DNA from: Megascapheus bottae
Lineage: Eukaryota > Chordata > Mammalia > Rodentia > Geomyidae
Length of the DNA: 64,000 nt
Direction of reading: 5' to 3'
NCBI GenBank assembly: GCA_024803745.1
Contig: JANJXV010000025.1
Span: 17,672,610-17,736,609 of the forward strand
Numbering within the stretch: position 1 is the first letter of the stretch; each line of letters opens with the position of its first letter. Both the position numbers and the translations under genes were made by a program. Below, piece after piece: positions 54,750 through 64,000 of this stretch. Below the pieces are notes generated by a model, which worked only from the letters and a program-made list of their open reading frames with translations, was not told where the DNA came from and did no database searches.

Positions 54750-55800
54750 GACCAGGGCGCAGATTCCCAGCCCAGTCCCCCCACCGGTCTACCTGGAAGC
54801 CGGCAGCTTGGAACACAGTCAGATTCCACCAGCCCTAGGCTGAGGCGCAGCGGCGGGCAGGGGGGGAGGGAGGTGGGCGGTGGGGATGGGAGGCCCTGAG
54901 GGATGGGGAGGGGGGGAGAGGGATGGGGAAAGAGCAGAGGGGGGGAGGAGGAGGAGGGGGGCAGTTGAGGCATTTGGGGGGGGGGCGGGCAGACGGGGTC
55001 AAGGCCTGGGGGCCCTGAGAGCCGGGCGCACAAGTAAGTGGGACCATCTGCTGGGCTCCCCGGAGGTCAGCGCTTTGTGTCAGCTCCCCTCCCCCGCCCT
55101 CCCCGCCCTCCCCGCCCTCCCCCTGCCTTGCCCTTTGACTCCCAGGACTCAAAAAAAAAAAAGGGGGGGGGGGAGAAAAGCACTTGAGGTCCCGCGGAAA
55201 GCCGGGGTGGGGGCTGTGCCGGGGTGGAGGGCCCGGGGTCCCCCACCACCCCCGCGCCGTGGCCCCGGGCCGGGCGCAGCCGCCGTTCCCACCGCCGAGC
55301 CGGGGTCCGCGGGGCCCCTTTGAAGCGGCCGCAGCTGCAGACCCCGCCCCGCGGCTAATCCGCCCCGCCCCCCCCGCCCCCTCCCCCCTCCCCCTCCCCC
55401 CGCCCCCCCCCCCCCGCATAGCCACAGTGTCCGCGCTGAATGGCGCTGCCTAATTACCTCGCTCGCACCACCGCGGGTGAATGGGAGAATCCGGCATTGT
55501 GCGCGGCGAATGGAGAAAATAAGACGGCCATTGTCCCCGCGCGCCAAACGAGGGTTTGATGTCGCTGGGGGCCAGCGAGGCACCATTTCCCGCCACCTCC
55601 CGGCCCCCAACCCACACGCACATCCCGCGGCTCGCTCTTCCCCCCCAGCGGGGTCTGCTGGGGAAACTGAGGCAGCGCTGGGGGAGAGGCGTGAGCAGCC
55701 ATCTGCTCTCTCCGGGGCTCCCGGCCCACTCTCACCCTGCCCTGGGCCTTGCGACCTGGCCTTGAAGGGCCCCTGGCTCTGATCACCCAGCTCCGTCCTT
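54750..55800. promoter_or_regulatory. Intronic CpG island with conserved-looking core
   Basis: About 1 kb of CpG-dense DNA far from any recognised exon, inside the presumed IGDCC3 upstream intron and free of SINEs. Its core (55,430-55,590) is less repetitive and carries TAATTA at 55451-55456, ATTGT-type SOX half-sites at about 55,496 and 55,529, and TTTGGCGCGC, a full E2F consensus, on the minus strand at 55539-55548. I found no signal-peptide exon here. It could be an enhancer or an alternative or non-coding promoter. Confidence 0.6.
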
Positions 55801-56014
55801 GGCATCCAAAAGCAAAAAGCCCAACAAACAAACAAACAAACACACACAGGCATTCAAGGCCTGCTTTGATTTTGTCCGTGGAGGAGCACGAGGGGATCTC
55901 TGTCCACCTTGGTATCCACTGGGGCCACTGGCTGAAAGCCTGCAGAAGTTACAAGACAGAAAAGGCTCAGAAAAGGAGGGAAAAGGAAAATGTGGGTCCA
56001 GAAAACCTAATGGG

Positions 56015-56965
56015 GGTTCTGGGGCTTGAACTCAGGGCCTCCCAGTTCTTGCTTGGTTTTTCCACTCCAGGTTGAGACTCCACCACTTCAGCCACACCTC
56101 TCCTTCTGGCGTGGTTCTAGTTGATTGGAGATGCACAGGCTGCGTGGGCTGGCTTTGAACTGGGATCCTCAGCTCTCAGACCCCTGATAGCTAGGGTTTC
56201 AGCTAGGTCAACAGGGGCTTCAGGAAGCAGTTTTTGATTCTAAGGGTTCCAAGGAGGGGGTGCAGTGAAAATGAACCAGGCATTTCCTACCTATATGGAG
56301 GTAGCTTGAGCTAAAGAAAACCATGATGCAGATAGGCAAATTGAACAGCACACTAGCTCTACCAGCATTATCAGACCACCTCCGCCTCCACCTTCTCCTC
56401 CTGTACTGGGGCTTGAACTCAGAGCCTAGGCATTGGCCCTTAGCTTTATTTTGTTCAAGGCTACTGCTCTTCCACTTGAGCCATAGCTCTACTTCTGGCT
56501 TTTTGGTGGTTAATTGGAGATAAGAATTTCATAGACTTTCCTGCCCTGGCTGGCCTTAAACCATGATCCTCAATCTCAGCCCTTTTTTTTTTTGGGGGGG
56601 GGTAGAGGGGGCAGTCCTGGGGCTTGAACTCAAGGCCTGGGCACTGTATGTAGTATGGAGGAATCGAACCCAGGACTTCATGCATGCTTAGCAAGCACTC
56701 TACCACTAGGCCATGCTCCCAGCCCCAGATTTCAGCCTCTTGAGTAGCCTATCATCTTAGCTACACAGGCTGAGATTTGAGGATTGTGATTCAAAGCCAG
56801 CTTGGGCTGGAAAGTCTGTGAGACTTTTGCTTGCAATTCACTAATAACAAAAAGTCAGACGTGGAGCTGTGGCTCAAGTGGTAAAACACCAACCTGGAGG
56901 GGGAAAAAAAAAGCTAAAGGATAGCACCCAGGCCCCCAAATTCAAGTCCCTAGTACTGAGCAAAA
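56015..56965. mobile_element. SINE cluster after the CpG island
   Basis: Minus copies at 56,015-56,210 and 56,405-56,590, an ID-type minus copy at 56,610-56,728 and a plus B1-type copy at 56,745-56,965. Confidence 0.74.
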
Positions 56966-57864
56966 AACAAAAAAGGACTATTTGGAAAATGAACTATGCA
57001 GAGCCATTATCCAAAAGAGACAAGTATACATTACCTCAATTATGAAATGGTAACCCTTAATAATAACAATAATCAAAAAAGGAAGTACACTCCTTAAGTG
57101 GCTGAATGAACAACAATCCAACAGTTCCTGCCCTCAAGGGCTTTGTTCAATGTTACCAAGCACTAGCTAATAACAACATTTCACGAACACGCCTGCTTTC
57201 ACAATGGTAAGGAGAAGCCCCAATGCAATCTAGAATCAGAGTCTAATTGAACCCTGCACAGAGCCCCAGATGCGATCATCACGTTTTTCTTCATAACTCT
57301 CCTCACCAAATCTGAGTCGTCGAATCATTATTTCTTCCACCGATGGCTCTAGGACCTTGAGCCGTTTGACTTCCCAACACCTGCTGTTGGGAACTACTGT
57401 GCTGTGCAGTCTGGCTCGTTAGCCAGTTTAGAGAACTCCAGAACAAAACAAAGAGCTACATGCAGAACTGCTGTGCATGCATGGGGTGCAGGCGGGAGGC
57501 CCAGGCGACTGGCCAACCTGACTTCCCTCTCTCCCCATCTCCAGCCCTGAGCCTCCCGTCCAGGACCCAGGGATTCTAAGGATGGATGCTTAATGTCAGC
57601 TTTTCTGGAGAGAAAAAGCATGTATTCAAGGACACAACAGCTAGTTAGTGGCAGATCAAAGACCAGCCTAATGTCTTCCAGGCCACTGGTTTCATTTTAC
57701 AAGATGACTGACATTGCCTGGAACCGAAATGCCAAATGGAATTGTCACTAAAGATCGAGATATCTGTGCTTATCTGCGAGCCACAGTGCTCACAGATCTA
57801 ATCTTCAGATACCTTTTAATTTGGAACATGGCCCACTACTCGAAAAGCCAGAGGGTCTGCGCAC

Positions 57865-58065
57865 CGGTGGTTCTTGCCTGTCTTCCTCGCTACTCAGGAA
57901 ACTGAGATCTGAGGTTTGAGGTTCGAAGTCAGCCTGAGCAGTAAAGTTCATGAGCCGCTTATCTCCAGTAAACTACTCAGAAAAAGCCAGAAGTGGTGCT
58001 GTGGCTCAAAGTGGATGGAGCACTAACTAGCCTTAAAAGGTCAGGGACAGCTCCCAGGCCAGAAA
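57865..58065 (+). mobile_element. B1-type dimeric SINE
   Basis: GGTGGTTCTTGCCTGTCTTCC to GACAGCTCCCAGGCC, then a GGA tract. Confidence 0.74.
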
Positions 58066-58345
58066 AAGGAGAAGGAGGGAGAGGAGGAGGAGGAGGCAGA
58101 AAAGATATTACAGTTTCATCTCATCTCCCCCAGGTGGCTGACTTCAGAGAATAAGTCCAGGACAGCAAACTGGGTTCTAGGTCAGACAGACAAAGTTCCA
58201 TGAGTTTGCAGAGTAACCGGAGGGATTACCTAGATATCTTCTGGCCCAGGACTTTATCTTCTGATCTCTTAGATCCCAAAGAACAAAGTCTAATGTATAG
58301 TCTACTGGATCCTTCTCGAATTGTGATAAAAAGCAGTATCATACT

Positions 58346-58470
58346 GGGTGCAGTGAGACACGTCTGTAATCTCAGCACTCAGGAGGCCGAGGAGAAGGAC
58401 TATAAATTCAAGGCCAGATGAAGGTGACACAGGGAGTTTGCGGTCAGAGTGAGGCCCTGTTTCGAAAATA
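58346..58470 (+). mobile_element. Monomeric B1 element
   Basis: GGGTGCAGTGAGACACGTCTGT, CTCAGCACTCAGGAGG and GTGAGGCCCTGTTTCG follow the general rodent B1, without the shared right half. An older B1. Confidence 0.7.
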
Positions 58471-58904
58471 AAACCAAACCTCTAAAGCAACTTTAATTTG
58501 AGCAAAGCCTTGATCCCATAAACATCAAAGCAGTGTGCCTGTAATGATCTCAGCTTTTTCACGGTTTGATGTGGAAATGACTGATTTATGAACAAAGTTG
58601 GAAACAGATGAAGGAAGCAGGAATAAGACAGCGGCTTCATCCAGCCTTCTTGTGTCTACTGTCGCTACTGGTGATGTGAAATAATGATGCAATAGCATCC
58701 CAATGCAATCTGCAAGCGAAGGAAATTAGCCAAGGCTTTTCTAATGGGGCTAGAGGACTCAAATGCTATGTTAAGAGATCATAAACAATTAAGGTTAATG
58801 GGAAAAAGGGTTTTTTAAAATATGTGTGTGTGTGTGTGTGTGTGCGCTCTGGTACTGGGGCTTGAACTCAAAGCCTGAATGCTGTCCATTACCTCTTTTT
58901 GGGG

Positions 58905-59285
58905 GCCATTTCTTGGAGCTTGAACTCAAGGCCTAGGCAACTGTCCTTGAGCACTTTTGCTCAAGGCTAAGTGCTCTGCCACTTGAGCCACAGCACCATA
59001 TGTGGCCTTTTCTGTGTATGTGGTACTGAGAAATTGAACCCAGGGCTCCGTGTATGCTAGGCAAACAATCTACCACTAGGCCCCACTCCCGGCCTCCCTC
59101 AGCTTTTTGTTGTTGTCCCTGATACTCTGTCACATGAGCTACAGGTTTATGTGTGGTTTTTGGCTGGTTAATTGGAGATTAGAATCTCACAGTCTTTTTT
59201 CCCCTAGCCTGGCATTGATTTGTGATTCCTAGGTCTGAGCCTCCTGAGAAGTTTAAAATGAGAGGAATGAGCACTAGTGCCCAGC
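58905..59285 (-). mobile_element. ID-type SINE interrupting a B1-type copy
   Basis: 58,905-59,098 ID-type; flanking 58,850-58,905 and 59,100-59,285 look like one B1-type copy. Confidence 0.7.
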
Positions 59286-59507
59286 TATGAAGAGAATTTT
59301 TTTAATGGAAATAAAGTAACTGTGAGGTTAATGGTCAAACAAATAACACAAAGTTATTAGACCATGTTTGAAAATGGCAGAAAAAGATTGGGGAAATATT
59401 GTGCAGCACGACGTTTCAGTTTTCAAAGATCTTATTCAGCTCTGGCTTTGAAATTAGAACCCAAATCCCATTTAACCAATTAGAAATTTGACATTAGAAA
59501 GAATAGC

Positions 59508-59845
59508 TAGAGCGGGGAGTTGCTGTCTATAACCCTAACTACTCAAGGGGGCCGAGATCTGAGGATGGGAGTTCGAAACCAAGTCCATGCAGGAAAGCTC
59601 ATGAGGCTCTTAACTCCAGTAAACTACCAATGAGCTGGAAATTGAGATGTGGTTCAAGTGGGAGAACGGTAATCTTGAGCAAAAAGAACCTCAGGGACAG
59701 TGCTCAGGCTTTGAGTTCAAGCCCTAGGACTGGCACAATAAGAAAAGAAGGAAAGATGAAAGAAGGAAAAGAAGGAAGGAGAGAGGAAAAGAGAAAGGAA
59801 GAAAGGAGGGAGGGAAGGAGGGAAGAAAGAAAAAGAAAGAGGAGC
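59508..59845 (+). mobile_element. B1-type SINE ending in a GGAA-type purine tract
   Basis: The dimer runs to GACTGGCACAATAAG, then about 100 bp of GAAAG/GGAA repeats. Confidence 0.78.
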
Positions 59846-60620
59846 CTCTGGACTATCATGTCGCTGTAACATGTCCAGGACTTGGGACAGGACTTCTTTT
59901 CTCTCTGTGCCTCAGTTTCCACAGCAGTAAGGGGAAATGCAAGTGGAGGGGGAGGGCACAGCAAGGTTAAAGTGCATGCCATTTTGAGTCACAGCTCCAA
60001 TTCTGATTTGGGGGTGGCTCATTGGAGCTAAGAGTCTCACAGTCTTTTCTATCCAGGCTGGCTTTGAACCACGATCCTCAGATCTCAGCCTCCTGAATAG
60101 CTAGAACAGGTGTGAACCACCAATGCCAGGCTGGGACAGCAGCCCTTTATAAGGAGGTCACATACCCTAGAATTTGAACTTCTCCAAGCCAACACCCGTC
60201 AAGGTTGAACCAGGGCAGGAACTCAAAGCGTGTAGGCCAGAAGCAGCTGTGTGCGGGCTGTGTCTCTAAGGTCTAGCTCGATACACCATCCCCAAGTTCC
60301 AGAGCCCCTACCCATTCCAGAGCCCCTGCCCGCACTAGACACAGCCTTACCCTCCCACCCCGCTGCTTTGTTTCCAAGCAGGCTGTTCCCAGCCCATTGT
60401 TTAATGGGGCCAGAAGGGCAAAGGGCTCTACCACAGACCCCTCCTCAGGTTGGGGTGTAGATGGATCAGGCAGAAACCAGGAGGGAGGGAACGCCTATGG
60501 TCCTGAGCCACTGTACTCTAGGGGCTGTGGCTGTAGCCCAAGGCAGGGGACAAAACAAGGACAAACAGCAGCTTCTGCTTCTCCGTGTTGATGAAAGCTC
60601 CCCACTCCTCCTCCCACCTG

Positions 60621-60621
<1 letters not shown>

Positions 60622-60666
<45 letters not shown>
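60622..60666. repeat. (CA)n microsatellite
   Basis: 45 bp CA, not attached to a SINE. Confidence 0.95.
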
Positions 60667-60668
<2 letters not shown>

Positions 60669-61050
60669 CCCCTCCTCCTGCCAGGACCCCTGGGGAGAAG
60701 GAGCCTTCAGAGTCTTGCCAGATCCTCTCCTGTGATTTGTTCTGAATTTTCAAACAAAGAGTAATTATGACAGATGTGGAGCAATCAGCATCATGATGCA
60801 GGGAAACAGGCACAGGGAAAAGGAAGCTGGGGGACCCTGGTAGGGAGAGGAGGAAAAGGGGGAGGGGAGGGGAACCACTACTTCCAGTACCTCCCAACTT
60901 TCTCCACTTGCACCCCAGTACACAGGTAGCTAGGGACAAGAAATTCCCCTTTCGGGGGCATCTGTAGAGATGGGAGGGGTTACAGTGAAGTAAATACCAC
61001 CTTGGCCTGGGTTCGAAGCTGTTCTCCATTCTCCGCCATTATCCATTCAT

Positions 61051-61052
<2 letters not shown>

Positions 61053-61083
<31 letters not shown>
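61053..61083. repeat. (CA)n microsatellite
   Basis: About 31 bp CA in unique sequence. Confidence 0.95.
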
Positions 61084-61086
<3 letters not shown>

Positions 61087-61144
61087 CAAATACTCAGTAC
61101 AGTGTGAACACTGAATCAGGCAGATGTCCATGTGGATCTCTCTT

Positions 61145-61378
61145 CCTGCTGGGTGCCCGTGGCTCACGCCTGTCATCCTGGCTTCTCAGGAGGCTGAGAT
61201 CTGAAGATCAAGGTTCAAAGGCAGCCTGGGAAAGAATGGCCCTTGGGGACTCCAATTAACCATCAAAAAAAAAGCCAGAGGTGGAGATGTGGCTCAAGTG
61301 GCAGAGTGCCAACTTTGAGGGGGGAAAAAAAAAAGCTAAGAGATAGTGTCCAGAGCCTGAGTTCAAATCCTAGTACTG

Positions 61379-61430
<52 letters not shown>
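61145..61430 (+). mobile_element. B1-type dimeric SINE with 50-bp (CA)n tail
   Basis: CGTGGCTCACGCCTGTCATCC to CTAGTACTGGTA and then CA repeats (61,381-61,429). Confidence 0.82.
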
Positions 61431-61432
<2 letters not shown>

Positions 61433-62284
61433 GAAAACCAGAAGTCTCTTCCCCTCTTTGTAAACCACAGGGGCTGGGGGACTCGGGGAAAGGCTAGATT
61501 AACCAGAGGAGCTCCCTTGACTGCTCAGGCTGGAGAACCCGTAGGTCCTTGGGCAGGTCGCGAGCTTTGGGGCTCAGTTTGCAAGTGTGTAAAATGAGAA
61601 GGTTGGGCTCCATGAGCTCCCGAGTGTGCCTAGGCCCTTTACCTGCAGGCTGGAGACACATGTCAGCCCATTTCAGGCTGGGAGTTGAAGGATTCTTTTG
61701 TTGCAGCTCAGGGAAAAGGCTACGGCATGCTTCCCCTCTCACGGTGGTCCGCCCCTCCTCTTCATTTAGGGGGTCTGGTCTCCATCTGCCCACCCCAAGT
61801 CCCCAAGGGCCTGTGGATCGTGGTCCCCCCTCCTCACATTCCAGTGGCCTTGGGGCAGCAGCCAGACCAGAAAGTCCAGTTCCTGTCTATTATCACTGCT
61901 AGCATCTCCTTGCAACCCAACACCAGCATTCCAGAGTGGCCCCGGGCTACCCACCACCCACCGGTGGTCAGTGTCAGTGTCCAGAGACAGGCCCCAGCCA
62001 GGGGCCAGCTCTCAGATTCCTCTCCTTTCAGTGAGCCCCTCCCTCCTGTTGTGCGAGGGGAGAGGGAGGGGGGAGGCTGCAGAAGAGACCCTTCTTTTAA
62101 GATACCCTTGAACCCCATCTTCTTGCTCTCTGCAGAGGATCTCTACCCCCTCTGAGCCCAGCACGTTAAAGAAGATCCTAGAATGTTCCAAAAGAAAGGC
62201 TAGAGGAGAGGAGCCGGAAAGGAGGAAGTGGGCGGGGCCAGGCAGGAGACACTGGGGTCTGGGTATCACCAGAAACAAATTCAG

Positions 62285-62470
62285 TGTTGGGTACCAGTGG
62301 GTCACCCCTGGCATCCTAACTACGAAGGAGGCTGAGCTCTGAGGATCCTGGTTCGAAGACTCTTAATTCCAATTACCACCAAAGAGCTGGAAGTGGAGGT
62401 GTGGCTCAAGTGCTAGAGCACCAGGCGAGAGCAGAAAAGTCTGTGAAGCCCAGAGTTCAAGCCCCAGAAC
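62285..62470 (+). mobile_element. B1-type SINE leading into a compound microsatellite
   Basis: TACCAGTGGGTCACCCCTGG to GAGTTCAAGCCCCAGAAC; internal linker deleted. Confidence 0.76.
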
Positions 62471-62536
62471 ACTCTCTCTCCCTCCCTCCCTCCCTCCCTC
62501 CCTCCCTCCCTCTCTCTCTCTGTCTCTCTCTCTGTT

Positions 62537-62626
<90 letters not shown>

Positions 62627-62637
62627 ACACACACAGA
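62470..62637. repeat. Compound (CTCC)(CT)(GTCT)(CT)(CA) tract
   Basis: About 168 bp, pyrimidine-only for 125 bp and then CA. The order of blocks is repeated at 63,067. Confidence 0.95.
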
Positions 62638-63066
62638 TCTCTGTTCCTTGCTTGCAGCATGGCTACAGCCAGAGACACTTGGAGTGTCGTAGATGAGTTA
62701 CACAAGGCCATTTTGAGTAGAATCGTCTAGTCCAGTTTAGGGACAGCACTGGTCTGTCTGGTTTTTCTAGCCTGGGTGTCCATCTGTCTATCCATCTATC
62801 TATCTATTGGAACTAGGGCCCAAACTCAAGGTCTGGATACTGTCCCTTAGGGTGGTTTTGTTGTTGTTTCCATTTTTTACTGTGCTTAAAACTGGTACTC
62901 TCTCACTTGAACCACAGCTCTACTTCTGCCTTTTTGGTGGTTAGTTGGAGGTAAGCATTGCATGAACTTTCCTGCCAAGGAAGGCTTCGAACTGCTATCC
63001 TCTTGAATAGCTAATATTACAGGCGTGAGCCACTTAGGGTCTAGCTTTCAGTCTAACCTCTCTCCT

Positions 63067-63188
63067 TTCCCCCCCCCTCTCTCTCTCCCTCTCTCTCTCT
63101 CTCTCTCCCTCTCTCTCTCTCTCTCTCCCTCCCTCCCTCTCTCTCTCTCTCCCTCTCTCTCTTCCTGTCTCTGTCTGTCTGTCTGTCT

Positions 63189-63259
<71 letters not shown>
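63067..63259. repeat. Compound (CT)(CTCC)(GTCT)(CT)(CA) tract
   Basis: About 193 bp with the same block order as the tract 600 bp upstream. Confidence 0.95.
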
Positions 63260-63261
<2 letters not shown>

Positions 63262-63379
63262 TAGCCTGTGGGGGATTGGATTCTGAAGAGGAAAGGGAAA
63301 GGCAATACAAGAAGGCCAGGAGTGAAAAAGTCCTTTCTCCCTGGGGGTGGGGAGGGGGCAGAGGGTTAAGGGGGACGGT

Positions 63380-63620
63380 GGGGGGGGGGGGGCTGTTTCA
63401 TTTGCAGGCTGCAAATGCCTCTTCTATTCACCGGCCCACATTCCCAGCCCAGGCGCCTGGCCACTGACAATGCAGGGACAGGAACAGAGAAGATTTGCAC
63501 ATTGTGTCTAAGGGGCCAGCTGGCTGCCTGCGACAGCGCAGCCAAGGTGTGGGAACCAGAAACTCTTAACGTCCACACTCAAATCCTGCAGACGGGCAGG
63601 CGGGCGGGGTGAGGGCTAGC
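63380..63620. promoter_or_regulatory. Candidate enhancer with palindromic POU-like site
   Basis: Unique block after a G-run. CATTTGCAG-G-CTGCAAATG at 63399-63417 is a perfect 9-bp inverted repeat of an octamer-like half-site. ATTTGCACATTGTG at 63493-63506 puts POU-like and SOX-like sites side by side. Confidence 0.35.
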
Positions 63621-63929
63621 CATGGGCTCAGAAACTGGGGCCTCCGAAGGCAGGGTCCAAGAGCCTGGAGCTACAGCCTCTGTCTAGGGCAAAGGGGAAA
63701 GTCCAAGACAAGGAGACAAGATCCATGCACGGAGGGACTAGGCAATGGGAGTCTCTGATTCACAGCACATCTGGTGAGGCAGAGAGCGGAGCCTCAGGTC
63801 CTCTGGAGGTGAAATGAATCGTCACCCCAGGATCCTGCCCCTTCTTTCTGCTCACGGTTCAGGTCCTCGGAGCCATCAGTTATGAGGCAGAGGAAAGATC
63901 AAGAGAAGGAAGAAAGGAGCCAGAGGCAC

Positions 63930-64000
63930 TAGAAAGTCACACCTGGAATCCTAGCTACTCAGGAGGCTGAGAATCTGAGGATTCCCAGTTGGAAGCCTGC
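63930..64000 (+). mobile_element. B1-type SINE, cut by the window end
   Basis: CCTGGAATCCTAGCTACTCA and GGAGGCTGAGAATCTGAGG visible. Confidence 0.75.

Noticed and set aside
55415..55465. REST/NRSF-like site (minus-strand TTCAGCGCGGACACTG)
   Set aside because: The two half-sites are closer than the normal spacing and the right half is off at several positions; too weak to call.
54835..55853. Minus-strand open frames of 196 and 234 codons in the intronic CpG island
   Set aside because: Gly/Pro-rich low-complexity products with no leader peptide, so they do not fit IGDCC3 exon 1 and come from base composition.
60466..61029. 187-codon minus-strand open frame
   Set aside because: It reads across a CA repeat (Cys-Val run) and unique DNA with no domain or splice logic; chance is likely.
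61685..62155. 156-codon plus-strand open frame in unique DNA
   Set aside because: Pro/Ser-rich with no known motif and no promoter or splice signals seen; it is intronic to IGDCC3. Conservation data could reopen it.

Overview
The window is mammalian nuclear DNA, most likely from a rodent of the Geomyoidea group (kangaroo rats, pocket mice, pocket gophers). Two things support this. Split, spliced vertebrate genes are present. The DNA is also saturated with two dimeric SINE types: a tRNA-Ala/ID-like left half or a B1 (7SL)-like left half, each joined to the same right half. As I recall it, the ID-type dimer corresponds to the IDL-Geo family described from geomyoid rodents. I could not align against a database, so the species call is inference.

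Layout. 1-4.3 kb is intergenic SINE-rich DNA. 4.34-19.74 kb is PARP16 on the minus strand: six coding exons, 325 codons, intact reading frame, with a CpG-island promoter at 19.45-20.47 kb. 20.5-31.2 kb is the spacer between PARP16 and IGDCC3. It carries two U5 spliceosomal RNA genes on the plus strand (23,674-23,790 and 25,583-25,698), each with an octamer plus ZNF143-like distal element, a proximal element, no TATA box and a 3' box at matching spacings. 31.2-43.7 kb holds the 3' part of IGDCC3 on the minus strand: 12 coding exons covering Ig domains 2-4, two fibronectin III domains, the membrane segment, the cytoplasmic tail and a long 3' UTR. 43.7-64 kb looks like the large upstream intron of IGDCC3. 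The exons for the signal peptide and Ig domain 1 were not found and should lie beyond the window. This intron holds an internal CpG island at 54.8-55.8 kb and two clusters of SOX/POU-type sites.

The order PARP16 - U5 - U5 - IGDCC3, with the protein genes on minus and the U5 genes on plus, matches human 15q22.31 as I remember it. The genes do not form a pathway. PARP16 is an ER/nuclear-envelope mono-ADP-ribosyltransferase, U5 is a core splicing RNA, and IGDCC3 is a neural cell-surface Ig/FN3 protein.

I found no convincing new coding system. The items most worth a second look are the tandem U5 pair (one with changes just before the Sm site), the intronic CpG island, the composite SINE families, and several fresh-looking insertions with exact target-site duplications.
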